NCBI RefSeq assembly: GCF_954871325.1
Contig: NC_088776.1
Coordinates: 48,068,569-48,132,568 of the forward strand
Length of the DNA stretch: 64,000 nucleotides
Origin: Gordionus sp. m RMFG-2023
Taxonomy: Eukaryota; Nematomorpha; Gordioida; Chordodea; Parachordodidae
Reading direction: 5' to 3'
Of the stretch, positions 1 through 12,685 are shown in pieces. Positions within the stretch are counted from its first letter, which is position 1. Each line of letters begins with the position of its first letter. The notes under the pieces are model-generated. The model did not search any database. It was not told the origin of the DNA and was given only the letters and a program-made list of their open reading frames with translations. The position numbers and the translations under genes were made by a program.

Positions 1-170
1 ATCAAAACATCAAATTTTAAATATTACAATGATAAACACAAATTAAGAATTATTATCTTTCAGTTACTTAACAAATTCTAAGTATTACATTGATATTCAA
101 AACATCAAATTTTAAGTATTACAATAATAAACAAAACATCAAATTAAAAATTATCTTTCAGTTACTTAAT
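1..170. repeat. Degenerate direct repeat at window start
   Basis: A segment beginning with AAAACATCAAATTTTAA and followed by TATTACAAT and a TTATCTTTCAGTTACTTAA stretch occurs about two and a half times with variation between positions 1 and 170. This looks like a short AT-rich tandem or nested repeat cut by the window edge. No coding potential is visible. Confidence 0.5.
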
Positions 171-308
171 AGGCTGATATAATTAGTCTTGTGTATAATA
201 ATTATTGCCATTCAGCCTGAATCTTTATAAACAATACTGGGTTTTGTCAACTTTACAATCTCTACTTATTTGTTTAATAATATTTTAATATGTGCTAAAA
301 TAATAATA

Positions 309-475
309 TATACAATGCTTATTATTTGGATATAATTCTATATACAATGCTTATTATTTGGATATAATTCTATATACAATGCTTATTATTTGGATATAAT
401 TCTATATACAATGCTTATTATTTGGATATAATTCTATATACAATGCTTATTTTTTGGATATAATTCTATATACAA
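309..475. repeat. 32-bp minisatellite, about 5 copies
   Basis: The 32-bp unit begins TATACAATGCTTATTATTTG and recurs at 309, 341, 373, 405 and 437, followed by a broken sixth copy at 469. Copies are nearly identical; the fifth has a T-run variant. It is a simple tandem array with no gene in it. Confidence 0.9.
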
Positions 476-1703
476 ATTATTTTGATAATGTTAGTATATC
501 ATATTTTAAAAATTTTCAAATTAATATGCCATAATAGTTATATTTTAAGTAATTCAAAAGAGTACATAAAATAATATAAAATCTTTTTATTTATTAAACT
601 AAATTGAATATATAGTTATTATATAAAACATTTGACACTAGATTAATTAAAAGAAAATGAAAAATATTATTTTGGAAGAAATTTTATGTCTTTCAATTAA
701 TTATCTTAAAAAATAGTTAATACATATGTTGTAAAAGGTAATTTTGTTAATTTGAAAGATTTTCACTTTACATTACAGTAATTTTTAAATGCATTCAAGT
801 GTCAGGTTTGTATTATTTGGTTGGATGCATCCTGGATTTTTAATCCAATATTGTCAGGGTTTCATTTCATCCAATTTCATAATATCTGATATTGCCTGCT
901 TAATGATATGTCATCTGATCTGTGGTGTGTGAAAATCATTTAGTTGCAATTGTGTTACACATCAAATTTTTATAGGTCTTGAAATTATTTTTTTTTAAAT
1001 TGAAGTTATAACACTGATATATAAATATTTTAAGTTAAAATATGCCATATTTATTTTTAGAGATTAATAAAAGAAATGCACATAAAATGATATAAAATCT
1101 CTTATATAATATTTTTGCTTTTTAGGTACATTTTCATTATTATAAGCTCTTTTTAGAGCCTTCGATACTATTAATATATATTTTTATTATTAATTTTATA
1201 TATTTTTATATAGTTGTTTTAATATTTTAGTGTTTTATCATTTTTTTAAAAAATTATACAAATTTCAATATTATTTAAAGAAAAGTCATAAATCTAATAA
1301 TGGTTATAAATAATGTGGTAGAGAATTTTGTTAATTCGATTCACTTAAATTCACAATAATATTTTAAATATATTTCAAGCATTCTTATATTACAAATTTT
1401 GATTTTCATGATAATATGTAAGAAATGGAAATTAATTATTATCATATATAATAAATTATCTTAATACAATATTTATAAATAATTTGATAATAAATCATTT
1501 TATTCTTATATATTAATAGTGAATATGCGCCACCTAGCGGTGTTAAATTTAATTATGTTAAAATTCCTATATTTATATATTAAATATTTTTTAATTTTAT
1601 TATTAATACTATCATTTATTTGGTTTAATAATAAATATATTATATGATTTAAGATCATTCTGAATTGTATAACATTAAAAGACTGCTATATTATTCTATT
1701 TAA
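476..1703. other. AT-rich non-coding stretch
   Basis: No supported gene. Two loosely similar segments near 540-610 and 1040-1120 (both contain a CACATAAAATGATATAAAAT-like run) suggest an old duplication. A GC-richer island GCGCCACCTAGCGG lies at 1527-1540 and is treated in the findings as a CTCF-like motif. Confidence 0.5.
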
Positions 1704-1768
1704 TTTAAACCGACTATACTTTTATTTTTAATATCTGCTTATATATCATTACATAAAACATTTCATTA

Positions 1769-1932
1769 TTACTTACTTGGCGCAGAGGACACCGTGATCA
1801 AGAAGGCGGTTCCTCTAGTTTGAGGCTTGGCCATTGCACTATAGGCCTTGCTGATAGCTATGGATACTCCAAATGTGAGTATTCCAAGCGCGTAATTTAT
1901 GGGTTTGAGTGAACCGCGTACGCGCGGTTCAC
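1769..1932 (+). ncRNA. RNU1: U1 spliceosomal snRNA, copy 1
   Basis: U1 snRNA base-pairs with 5' splice sites at the start of spliceosome assembly. The 5' end ACTTACTTGG (1771-1780) corresponds to the canonical ACUUACCUGG. It is followed by stem-loop I (around GTGATCAAGAAGGCGGTTCC, U1-70K site), stem-loop II with the CATTGCACT loop (U1A site type), stem-loop III, the Sm site AATTTATGG at 1894-1902, and a final stem-loop IV at 1909-1930 with a 10-bp perfect stem and TACG tetraloop. Length about 164 nt matches U1. The only change I see in the splice-site-pairing region is U for C at base 9. The 5' end could be 1768 or 1769. An apparent short minus-strand reading frame over this gene is a by-product. 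Confidence 0.95.
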
Positions 1933-2689
1933 CACAAAATATTGTAAACAATTTAGCTAATTATTTCTTTGAATGTGTTTACAATTTAAAAATTTTTTAT
2001 GCATAAGAATCACAAAATTCTAACAGAATTCAAAAATCCGATAGCAAAATCTCTGTATATTTTTGAGCAATTTTAAACTCTGCTAGCGACTTTTAACTAA
2101 AAAAGATTCCACTTTAATTTCTAAATAAATTTCACTTGTATTGTATAAAATCATTCAATTGATTATAAAACTGAGCTATCTTTAAATTTAATGTCATATT
2201 TTAACATAAACTGCAATTTTAATTAGAAACTAATTGTGGAAATATATGAAAACCCTAGCTTTCGATTAATTTAAAATTGTGAAAATAATTATTTAACTCC
2301 GCATTTGGATTAAAAAACTAAGAGTTTTTCGGAATCTCTTTATTATAAATAATAATTAATTTAATATTTTATTAATTCATCCTCCGGTGGGATATCAGAA
2401 AAAATATAAATTAGATAAAAAGAGATAGCACGAGTAATAAAGTGGAGAGAGATATTGAAGGAGATTGAAAGCTAAAAAGAAGAGAAAAAAAATTAATTCA
2501 TCATAAATAACTTTAAAAAAATGTTAAAAAATTAAATACAACGAACAATATTTAATTAAAATTATATTTAAAAAAAACGAATAAGAATATATTAAAAATT
2601 ATATATATTTTATAAAAAAAAAAAATTAAAAGGAACTAAAAAAATATATTAAAAAAGGTAAATATCACCCTAGAGAAGAGTGAACTCTT

Positions 2690-3140
2690 AAAAAATTGGA
2701 CCGGAAATCTGCTTACGATGGTAAAATCCTTTATTAGTGTCCCCAGAGATCTGTCTCATTTTTTCCCTATGGTTTTAATGAAATTGAGGACCTCACTTCC
2801 GAACCGAACATGCCTAAGGTATATGTATGAACACTGTTGGTAAGGCCTGCATATTGTTTTTTAAGGATTTCTGTTTTTATGATGACAGAAAATTAGAGGT
2901 TGGACTTTGCCGCAAAATCGACACAAGTATAGTCAAGTCAGCGAGAGACCTTTAATCCATGGAATGAGGGATTTTGAAAGGTCCATTGGTTCGAGGGTGG
3001 ATGGGGTATTATCTTATTTATGGGCAGCTAGGTGAATGTTGTTGATGTATTTATGGCGGGGTTGTCAGTTCAAGGGATAGTGGGATTTCGATTCGATGGG
3101 CAGGCCACAATCGATGCAAATGGATTAAAATCTTTAACGG
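2690..3140. other. GC-richer block in the U1 repeat unit, possible structured RNA
   Basis: This block is clearly less AT-rich than its surroundings and lacks a long reading frame. It contains a local hairpin near 2946-2984 (GACCTTTAATCC facing GGATTTTGAAAGGTC) and segments such as CACTTCCGAACCGAACATGC. I compared it by eye with U2, U4, U5, U6, 5S, SRP, RNase P and 7SK landmarks and found no convincing match. It could be an unrecognised ncRNA gene, or simply a relict. The same block recurs at 4488-4938. Confidence 0.25.
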
Positions 3141-3501
3141 CAAATGTATTCCAGGATATATAATTATTACCTATTATGACTTTCAGTTCAAATTATATGC
3201 CATTAAATCTTGTGCATTTTTATATGATAAATTTATTTAAATTAAAAATTGTCTAAAACACAGTATGGGTACTCTATACAAACTGAAATATATTTCTTGT
3301 CAAATCAGATGTTTTTATATAAATTTAACGTTTTGAGCAAATGATATATATTAACATTCCGAATCCCTTCCTGTATTCCATAACCCAATACGACATATTT
3401 ATTTAATCAGTAACTTCATTTTAGCTTCCAATTTGTCAGGGCTCAATGAATTTTGATGTATCCAAACGTTTTGTGGCACTATAAAATATTATATACGCAC
3501 T

Positions 3502-5299
3502 TTTAAACCGACTATACTTTTATTTTTAATATCTGCTTATATATCATTACATAAAACATTTCATTATTACTTACTTGGCGCAGAGGACACCGTGATCAAG
3601 AAGGCGGTTCCTCTAGTTTGAGGCTTGGCCATTGCACTATAGGCCTTGCTGATAGCTATGGATACTCCAAATGTGAGTATTCCAAGCGCGTAATTTATGG
3701 GTTTGAGTGAACCGCGTACGCGCGGTTCACCACAAAATATTGTAAACAATTTAGCTAATTATTTCTTTGAATGTGTTTACAATTTAAAAATTTTTTATGC
3801 ATAAGAATCACAAAATTCTAACAGAATTCAAAAATCCGATAGCAAAATCTCTGTATATTTTTGAGCAATTTTAAACTCTGCTAGCGACTTTTAACTAAAA
3901 AAGATTCCACTTTAATTTCTAAATAAATTTCACTTGTATTGTATAAAATCATTCAATTGATTATAAAACTGAGCTATCTTTAAATTTAATGTCATATTTT
4001 AACATAAACTGCAATTTTAATTAGAAACTAATTGTGGAAATATATGAAAACCCTAGCTTTCGATTAATTTAAAATTGTGAAAATAATTATTTAACTCCGC
4101 ATTTGGATTAAAAAACTAAGAGTTTTTCGGAATCTCTTTATTATAAATAATAATTAATTTAATATTTTATTAATTCATCCTCCGGTGGGATATCAGAAAA
4201 AATATAAATTAGATAAAAAGAGATAGCACGAGTAATAAAGTGGAGAGAGATATTGAAGGAGATTGAAAGCTAAAAAGAAGAGAAAAAAAATTAATTCATC
4301 ATAAATAACTTTAAAAAAATGTTAAAAAATTAAATACAACGAACAATATTTAATTAAAATTATATTTAAAAAAAACGAATAAGAATATATTAAAAATTAT
4401 ATATATTTTATAAAAAAAAAAAATTAAAAGGAACTAAAAAAATATATTAAAAAAGGTAAATATCACCCTAGAGAAGAGTGAACTCTTAAAAAATTGGACC
4501 GGAAATCTGCTTACGATGGTAAAATCCTTTATTAGTGTCCCCAGAGATCTGTCTCATTTTTTCCCTATGGTTTTAATGAAATTGAGGACCTCACTTCCGA
4601 ACCGAACATGCCTAAGGTATATGTATGAACACTGTTGGTAAGGCCTGCATATTGTTTTTTAAGGATTTCTGTTTTTATGATGACAGAAAATTAGAGGTTG
4701 GACTTTGCCGCAAAATCGACACAAGTATAGTCAAGTCAGCGAGAGACCTTTAATCCATGGAATGAGGGATTTTGAAAGGTCCATTGGTTCGAGGGTGGAT
4801 GGGGTATTATCTTATTTATGGGCAGCTAGGTGAATGTTGTTGATGTATTTATGGCGGGGTTGTCAGTTCAAGGGATAGTGGGATTTCGATTCGATGGGCA
4901 GGCCACAATCGATGCAAATGGATTAAAATCTTTAACGGCAAATGTATTCCAGGATATATAATTATTACCTATTATGACTTTCAGTTCAAATTATATGCCA
5001 TTAAATCTTGTGCATTTTTATATGATAAATTTATTTAAATTAAAAATTGTCTAAAACACAGTATGGGTACTCTATACAAACTGAAATATATTTCTTGTCA
5101 AATCAGATGTTTTTATATAAATTTAACGTTTTGAGCAAATGATATATATTAACATTCCGAATCCCTTCCTGTATTCCATAACCCAATACGACATATTTAT
5201 TTAATCAGTAACTTCATTTTAGCTTCCAATTTGTCAGGGCTCAATGAATTTTGATGTATCCAAACGTTTTGTGGCACTATAAAATATTATATACGCACT
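3502..5299. repeat. Tandem 1798-bp duplication, copy 2 (U1 unit)
   Basis: Second copy of the unit at 1704-3501. The left junction reads CGCACT followed by TTTAAACCGAC; at the right end CGCACT is followed by unrelated GTTTCCATAAG at 5300. The breakpoints show only a few bases of microhomology. Confidence 0.95.
3567..3730 (+). ncRNA. RNU1: U1 spliceosomal snRNA, copy 2
   Basis: This appears identical to the U1 gene 1798 bp upstream, with the same U at base 9, the same Sm site (3692-3700) and the same TACG-capped terminal hairpin. Because the duplicated unit starts only about 65 bp upstream of the transcript, its distal promoter differs from that of copy 1. Both copies look intact. Confidence 0.95.
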
Positions 5300-5620
5300 G
5301 TTTCCATAAGTTTGACTGATTTTAGGGTTAAATACCGGGGTTTTTATTTGATTCAATTCTATTAATTTTTTGTGTTTGGTGAAATTAATTTAAAAATTTA
5401 ATGAAAATAAATATTAACGAGACCCAGATATTTAGAACTTCTATCTTCTTCATCCTGGCATGATGTTGATAATTTTTTTCTCATTAACTTTGTTTCCCTT
5501 TAATTCATCTACTAAGCCGATTAAAACAATAAAATATAATGATTTAGCAATACATATGATGTGGTAGGTTTCAGAATTAGTGGTTTCAAAATCTTGTCTC
5601 AGCTTAAAGCGTGATATCAT

Positions 5621-7298
5621 TGTTTGTGCTGTATTTGAGACTTTGGGGCCTAAAAATAAAATAGAAGAAATAAAATAAAATACTAATTCCTTTATTAATT
5701 ACTCTATAAATTAATCAATAATATAACATAAAAGGAAAAATTAACAAAAAATAAAAAGAAAAATACGAAAAAATAAAAGGTTAAGAAAATTAAGGCGAAA
5801 AATAAAAAAAGTTATAATAATTTTGTATATCAAACTTTTATATCCTCTTTTATTTTATCAACAATTATTCAAATTTTATAATCATTAATTTGAACATCCA
5901 ATTCATCTTTAAATTAATAAAGTACAATCTCGTTTCTGAAATATGAATATTACAAAAATTAATCTCCTTTCTATTGAAAACATTATAACAAAAATTTACA
6001 TGTCTACAACATCATACCACTTAGATTAGACTCACCATTCAGCGAATGACTAACTTTCTTTCGATTTCGACTTTACTGATCTTATATATCCACTAAATCT
6101 TTTCTGCTAAATCTTTAATCTCTTCTAAGTTCTAACGATGGTTGTCCATTGTCTAGTATTCTTCACTTCTAAGAACTGTTTGACGGTAAACCATTGACGA
6201 TAATTTGTCTGCGATTAACGATTGTTTCCACGAATTCTTGTCTCTCGTCGACTTTATTATCCTATTCTACAGTTTTGATAAACAATTGGCAATAATTTGT
6301 CAACGATTAACGATTGCATCTCTACCTAGTCGCTTGTTTCCAACGTTCTCTTGTAATTGATTAGCTCTTTTCATCTAATTCTTGTAATCGTATCGATTTT
6401 TTTGATTTCTATGTCTTCTACGACAGTTTGCGCTTGCCAAGATATCGACTTTGTCTTAAGATCTCTTAAACGATTATGATTTTTTGTATCTTTTGATCCA
6501 AAATAAAAATCCGATCTCTAATTGAGCTCGATTGAGGCATAAATTTTCTAATGATGAAATCCGTTTCTCTTTATGAAGATTTTGGTTTATCAACAACCTA
6601 ATATTTTGCTAAATATTATCAACTATAACAGTTAAATGTATATTTTAATAAAAATTGTAACTAATTTCTTTTAGTTAAAACTAACATTTGTACGTATAAC
6701 GATCTCTTGTGACGAATTATTTTTAACTATAACGATATCTTGTAAATAAAACGACTAATTCTATACTTTTCGAACTATGACCATTTGCCTGCAATTCTTT
6801 GTCTTAGTGTCGATGGTCATTTCATACATCCCCTTCCCCCTTTATTTAAAATTTCTTTTCAGAGTTAATTAGACTGAATAGGCCCATAGAACATAATGTT
6901 TCGGCACCATTGTTGTAATGGGGAAAATTTAAGATTTTAAAGTTTTATTCATAATCATTAACGATAAATACTAATTATCAAATAAAAGTAAAAAATTATA
7001 AGAGAAAAATTTTAAAAAAATTAAAAGAAATATAAAGATTAAAAAATTCAGAAAATTATCTGTGAAAAATAAAAAGTTAAGAAAATCAAGGCGAAAAAAA
7101 ATGTTATAATAATTTTGTATATCAAACTTTAATATCCTCTTTTTTTTATCCAACAATTATTTATAATCATTCATTTTAACATCCAATTCATCTTTAAATT
7201 AAAATAAAGTACAATCTTGTTTCTGAAATATGAATATTACAAAAATTAATCTCCTTTCTCTTAAAAACATTATAACAAAAATTTACATGTCTACAACA
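5621..7298 (-). mobile_element. LTR retroelement fossil, short and decayed
   Basis: Two direct repeats of roughly 390 bp (about 5621-6011 and 6911-7298) flank about 900 bp of internal sequence. Read on the minus strand each repeat begins TGTTGTAGACATG. The one at 6911 ends in TACAACA and is followed by ATGGTGCCGA (6901-6910), a typical tRNA primer-binding-site start for LTR retrotransposons, so the element lies on the minus strand. The internal part has no usable reading frame, so this is a decayed or non-autonomous (TRIM-like) copy. The two LTRs differ widely, so the insertion is not recent. I saw no target-site duplication. The family cannot be assigned. Confidence 0.65.
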
Positions 7299-7777
7299 GT
7301 TTTTATTTTATTTTCTCGGTTTCTTTTTTTGTAGTTCGCTAAACTGGTTCCGGAATTAATAAGTATACCAGTAAAGCTCTAAATATTTGTGTTGTATTTA
7401 CTTGTTTTTTTTTTCATTTTTGTTTATTTAAATAGTTATTTTTGTAATTTGTATATATTTGAATAGGGTTTTACTTGTTTTGTATAGTTAAATAATTATT
7501 TTTAAATCGTATATTTGAATAGTTATGTTATTGGAATTTTGATTATTATTGTATGGTCATTTAATATTTAGTTTTATATTTTATTATATTTATGTATATG
7601 ATTATATTTGAATATTTAATTTGTTTGATTAAATTATTATATTATGAACTCCGATTTGTTTTAAATTTTGAATATTCATTCTTATAATATTTAGAAATTA
7701 TATAAAAAAGAAAACTTTTATAAAATATTCATTATTAGTTTTTTATAATTTTGTGTAGTTTTTTTTTGGAATTCATT

Positions 7778-7889
7778 TTAATAAAGTCGTAAAATTTTGT
7801 GTTGAATTATTTAGTTAATTGTAATTGAAAGTATTAATAAAGTCGTAAAATTTTGTGTTGAATTATATAGTTAATTGTAATTAAAAATA
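7778..7889. repeat. 56-bp direct repeat, two copies
   Basis: A unit starting TTAATAAAGTCGTAAAATTT occurs at 7778 and again at 7834 with very few differences. The remaining DNA between the LTR fossil and 8440 is AT-rich and shows no gene. Confidence 0.8.
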
Positions 7890-8767
7890 CTAGTAAGTGG
7901 ACATTTTTTATAATTTATACAAAATTTTAGATTTAAATTCTTCAACATAATTCACCGTTACACTTCTAATAATCTCTGTAAATTCTCTCGGAATCTCTAT
8001 CAATTTACTCTTAAACAATACAATAAATATATTATCGATATTTTAAACGGTAACAATTTGAACAAACCTCTTATATATTTTCTATTGTGACATGATTACA
8101 TTTTTTTTATTGTGATAATAACTTTGTTTTTCTGGCTCAAAAATGGAATATTTATTGGAGAATATTTTCAATAGCATCTTATTGAAGATGCTATTATTAT
8201 TATAAAAAAAATAATTTGTTATTGTTGTGTTGTATGATATTTATCTAATGGCATATACGACTTATCTAGACCGATAATTCATTCATTAAAATTCATTTTA
8301 AAGAGTCACCACACCATTGATTTTCCATATAACATTTTTTGTAAAACTCTGAATATTTATTTATAATATATTATTTGTTGCTCGAGATAATAATTTTAAA
8401 CATGGAGCTCCTTTTCCGTAAATTTACGAAATAACCAGTTTTTCGGGAGGGGAGGGGGAGGTTGGGGGTGAATATATCTTTAGGTGGGCATAAATTTGTA
8501 GGAAGTTAAAAATCAGATAGTTGCCACTAGGCCTATTTAAAAAATATATTGTTAAATGACGAATATTGAAATATACGGAACCGCGACCTTAGGCAGATCG
8601 AACATTGGGGTGTGGGAGGTATCGTATGAGTTCCATGATCCGGAAATTTCGGGAAGGGGGCTGGACGGCCCAATTTTGATGAGATTTTGATCATCGTACT
8701 ATAATCTGTCAAAAAGAGTAAAAAATCATCCATCATTCTCTATAGGCGACCTAAGTCACAGGAACCG

Positions 8768-9013
8768 TGACGGCAACCGTCCCGCAGTTAAGTCCGAATT
8801 TCATCCTAATTTAAAATACAATGAAGCAACGGATTGCTCCGTATCTTAGAATTAAGGTGGATTTTGATCCTAAATTAAATTGAAAAAGAAGGAGAAGATT
8901 GCTTCGCACCGCAGGATTAGAGCGGATTTTAAACCTACATTAATTTAAAAAATAAGGAACGGCATTCACCACACCGTAGTTTGTGCGGCTTTCATTTATA
9001 TTTATTCTAGAAG
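8768..9013. repeat. Degenerate ~60-68 bp tandem repeat, four copies
   Basis: Four consecutive blocks begin near 8768, 8826, 8894 and 8957. Each has a GC-richer head (CGG or ACCG with GC-rich hairpin potential such as GACGGCAACCGTC), a middle of the type CGGATTTT, and an AT tail ATTAAATT. Divergence is high. The region 8440-8760 just upstream is also unusually G-rich. No protein function is supported. Confidence 0.5.
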
Positions 9014-12000
9014 GACGGCACGAGGCCGATACACGATATTTGGGGTATTTTGAGATATAAAAAAAGCGATATCTAAATTAAAGAGTTCTTTTTTTGAATC
9101 AAACAATTAATATAATTTAAGATGTTAAAAATTTTTTCAGTAAAAAAAATTCGATGAAAAAATAAAAAAGAAAATCAAAATAAATTTCATATCATTAACG
9201 ATATATATATATATATATACCAAAAGGGTCGACAGCATGTTCTCGAAATAATTAATCTGGCTTGGACCAGTTTCAAGTGGCTTTTGGTCATGAGAAAAAT
9301 AACAATGTTTTATATAAATTAATATCGTGTTATATAAATTAATAACGTGGGGGAAAATAAGAATGTAAAGAACAAATGATATACAAAAACAAAAGGGATA
9401 ACTACTAACAAAAAAATGGGAGGACATCGAAAGAAAATTTTGCCAAACACAACAAATATGAATATTAAAATTTCAAATAATATGAATAATTCAAATATCT
9501 TTGGATAACGTTTATTCAACAAATTATCAGGAATTTTGTTTTATATTTAAGTCATGTTATTCGAATAATTTAATTTGAATGTTAAATTTTTTGTAATGAT
9601 TATTAATATTTTTTTAATAAAATTTAATTATTTTTTATTATCAGTCTATAGCAAATGTGATTGACATAATAATATATATATATCGCTGCTTGAACAAGGC
9701 TTTTCTTAGTTGCAAACTATATTTTTCTGCCAAAAAATAGCCTATCATAAAGAAGAAAGAAATTGGCAAGGCATTATAAATTAAATCAATATGCGGTATC
9801 ATAAGATTATTTAAATCATTTTTTTATGTTTAAAATTAGATATAAAATAAAAAAAAAATTTTTAAATTATGTCAATATATTTTCGTATGAATAATTTTAT
9901 AATATTTCTAAAAACAATAATTATTCGAATTTTATTATTTGTACCAAATGAATAGAAAATCTCTGATTCAACGAATCGACTACTAATAATGTACTATTCA
10001 ATTTGTGTTCGTTTTTGAATATGCCTAGTTTTTATATTTTCTCATGAGGATACTGAAACTGGAAACAAGCATCTGTTTGATATTACCAAAAAAATATGCG
10101 GTTAAACCTAAAGAGTTATATGGGCGATTTTTAGTTTCTATGATATAGCTATAGTTACAATCATATTACAAATAACCTATTTTTGCAGAAGTTTCAGCCC
10201 CCCTCTAGTATTGGCATTTTAACCTATATAAATTCTTTCCAAAATTATTTTTTGAAAAGTTAAACTTATTCTATTTATAAATAAATATATATATATATTA
10301 AAATTTAAAAAGATGTTTTATATTATAGATTTTTTATGCAATATTACATTCTTTTGATAGACTCTTCCGCATTCAATTTCCGTTCTATCTATATTTTTTT
10401 TCTTTATATACCGAGTGGCTCAAAAAAAGTGTTACGTTCTGAAATCTTTATAACTCTAAAACGCGTCACTTTTTTTTAAATGAAATTTTGTATTTTATTA
10501 AATGGTTAGGGTCTGTGCTTAATATTCTCAGTTTTATTAGAATGTAATCAAGTTATTTCATTAAAAATTGATTTTTGCTTATATTTATACAGTTTTCTAT
10601 TCATAATCCACCTTCACACTTCAGGCTTTTCACACTCTACCAAAAAACACATAAAAATTTGTTACTCTTATTTATTCGAATTTATTTTACTTAGTTTTTA
10701 ATTTCTAGGACCAGACCATACATCAGAGCTCTTCTCAAACCAACCTATAAATTATGCAACACAGATCAATTATCTTATATTTACATGTGAAAGTTATATT
10801 TAATATTTAGTACAGGAAATTAAGGTCTACTCCCCCCCCCTGGTCCAAGGAAAAAATAAACTAAAATTCTTTATTATTTTTTTAAATTCAGGCTCCCGGA
10901 TCATTGGCTTGGAAGTTGGGTTAAAGGTTTGTCTCGCGGCTAAGGGGGATCTTGAGTGAGAAGTGTCTCTTTGGTTGTGACAACTCGGAGTTGGTTTAGC
11001 CACTGAAAGTTTTAAACATTGGTCGGACTCCGGCGGGAAAATATATTTAAAACAATAAGCGGGCCCTGGGTGGGGGTTTAAATATTTTTCGGGAGAAATG
11101 AGCAGAACATATTTATTAAAAATCCTTTAATTTCATAATATTGCATATTTTATAAGTAGTTAAAAATTCATTAAAATAAAATGAAACCAGCCATATAATA
11201 ATTTTGAATATTGGGCGAAGGGCGTGTTAAACAAATTTTTTAGGTATATGGGCAAGCAGGTGAACTAAAAAAGACATGCACGGACAGGCAAACTGGTTAA
11301 AAATTTTAAACAATGGGCAGGCGGGCTTTGGGTTGAAACCCATCCATTGTAGACCTCTAATTCGCATCATGGACTTCGGCATTTCTCTAAAATCATGAAA
11401 AATAATCTGTTCCTAAAAAAAATATTTCTTAAGCTTTATTTTTTTTGTAATTATATATTTAATGTTTAATATATATATAAGGGTTTAATATAGTTAAATC
11501 AAGAATTAAAAATTATAGGTTTTTTTGTTTAAAATATTTGATATATAAAAGCTTCATCATAATCATTTATAACATTTGCATTTTTCATACCCTTTAACTT
11601 TATTATCTGCTACTTCATTAGATTAATAAGGAAGATATTTATTAATAAATAATATGAAAATATTATTTATGTTAATGTACAAATAAATATATTCTAAATC
11701 TTAAATCAATTTTATTACCTTACTTTTTTCCCCAAAATAAATAAAATTACCTATATGAGTTTAATTTTGTATTTCCTGTTCAGAAAGTTGAGAAAGAACT
11801 ATTCTGAGGAAAAGGAATTCATAATTATCAGTTTTCTAATTATTTCCTATTATTAGTTCTTGTAGTGAGTGGCTATCGTAAATTGGGAACGGGGGTTCAT
11901 GTATTATATGAGATATTGGCAGGGATGGACTGCAAATAACGGCAGGTGGGCTGCCTAATGGGTAGGGACAAAGGACGGATAATTTTAGAAGCCGATTAAA

Positions 12001-12600
12001 ATACAAATTGGTTGATTGAAGAAAATGTATTAAAAAATTCTAAATTATCTAAATATTGATTACGTTTTAAAACAGAAAAAATTTAATTTAAAACCTCATA
12101 ACATATTACATTCACCTGCATTTATTTGTGAATTATGTTATTCCATGCTTTAATTTTAAAAAGTAATTTCGTAATTGCGGAAACAGACAGAATATATTAT
12201 ATATAATTAACACATAATCAATTCAGCATGAATGTATAAATAGATATTTTTCATATAAAAAATATTGATAGTATAACTATATCTTATGGCAGAAGTTGCC
12301 AAATTATCAATCTCTAGTTTGATCTTATTTAAAATAAAGGTAAATCAACAAAAGATATGATACTCAAATTAAATGAACTACACTGATCAAATGTTACCTG
12401 AAAATGTCATGGACTGTGAATGACTATTTCAACGAATATTTATAAAAAAGAATATATTCAGATGAATGGACGAGCTAAACCAAATAATTAAAAGTTTTAA
12501 TGAGAGATTTTCAGAAAATAGAGGACTCGGTGATATACAATATTTTTACCCTAATAAATTTCCACATATTAATAATGTGGGTAATCACTAGACATATTAT
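9014..12600. other. AT-rich non-coding stretch with degenerate repeats
   Basis: No reading frame here resembles a protein I recognise. A block at 10890-11360 is GC-richer, with GGGC and GCGGGC tracts, ending in a segment containing GAAACCCATCCATTGTAGAC. It resembles the GC-rich body of the small hAT element at 60157, but no intact ends are visible. Another fragment near 11928 starts CAGGGATGGACTGCA, like a hAT terminal repeat, without a visible partner. Confidence 0.35.
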
Positions 12601-12685
12601 CCGAATTAGTGAAAGTCCCCAGTCGTAAATTATGACAAGAATTAATTTATTTTGCTAAAATATATGCAAATAAAAGTCTGCGAAT

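Larger units (their letters stand above)
1704..3501. repeat. Tandem 1798-bp duplication, copy 1 (U1 unit)
   Basis: This segment is followed directly by a second copy at 3502-5299 with a constant offset of 1798 bp. I found no difference when reading the two side by side, including the 12-A run near 2614 and 4412. The unit starts only about 65 bp upstream of the U1 5' end, so the copied part includes the proximal promoter. Besides U1 it holds an AT-rich spacer and a GC-richer block near 2690-3140. Identity this high means either a very recent duplication or an assembly artefact. Confidence 0.95.

Noticed and set aside
1769-1951. 60-residue minus-strand reading frame, repeated at 3567-3749
   Set aside because: It is the complement of the U1 snRNA gene, whose structure and Sm site explain the sequence fully.
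2760-2870. 5S rRNA or SRP RNA
   Set aside because: Short stretches such as CACTTCCGAACC recall 5S loop regions, but the order of conserved boxes does not fit.
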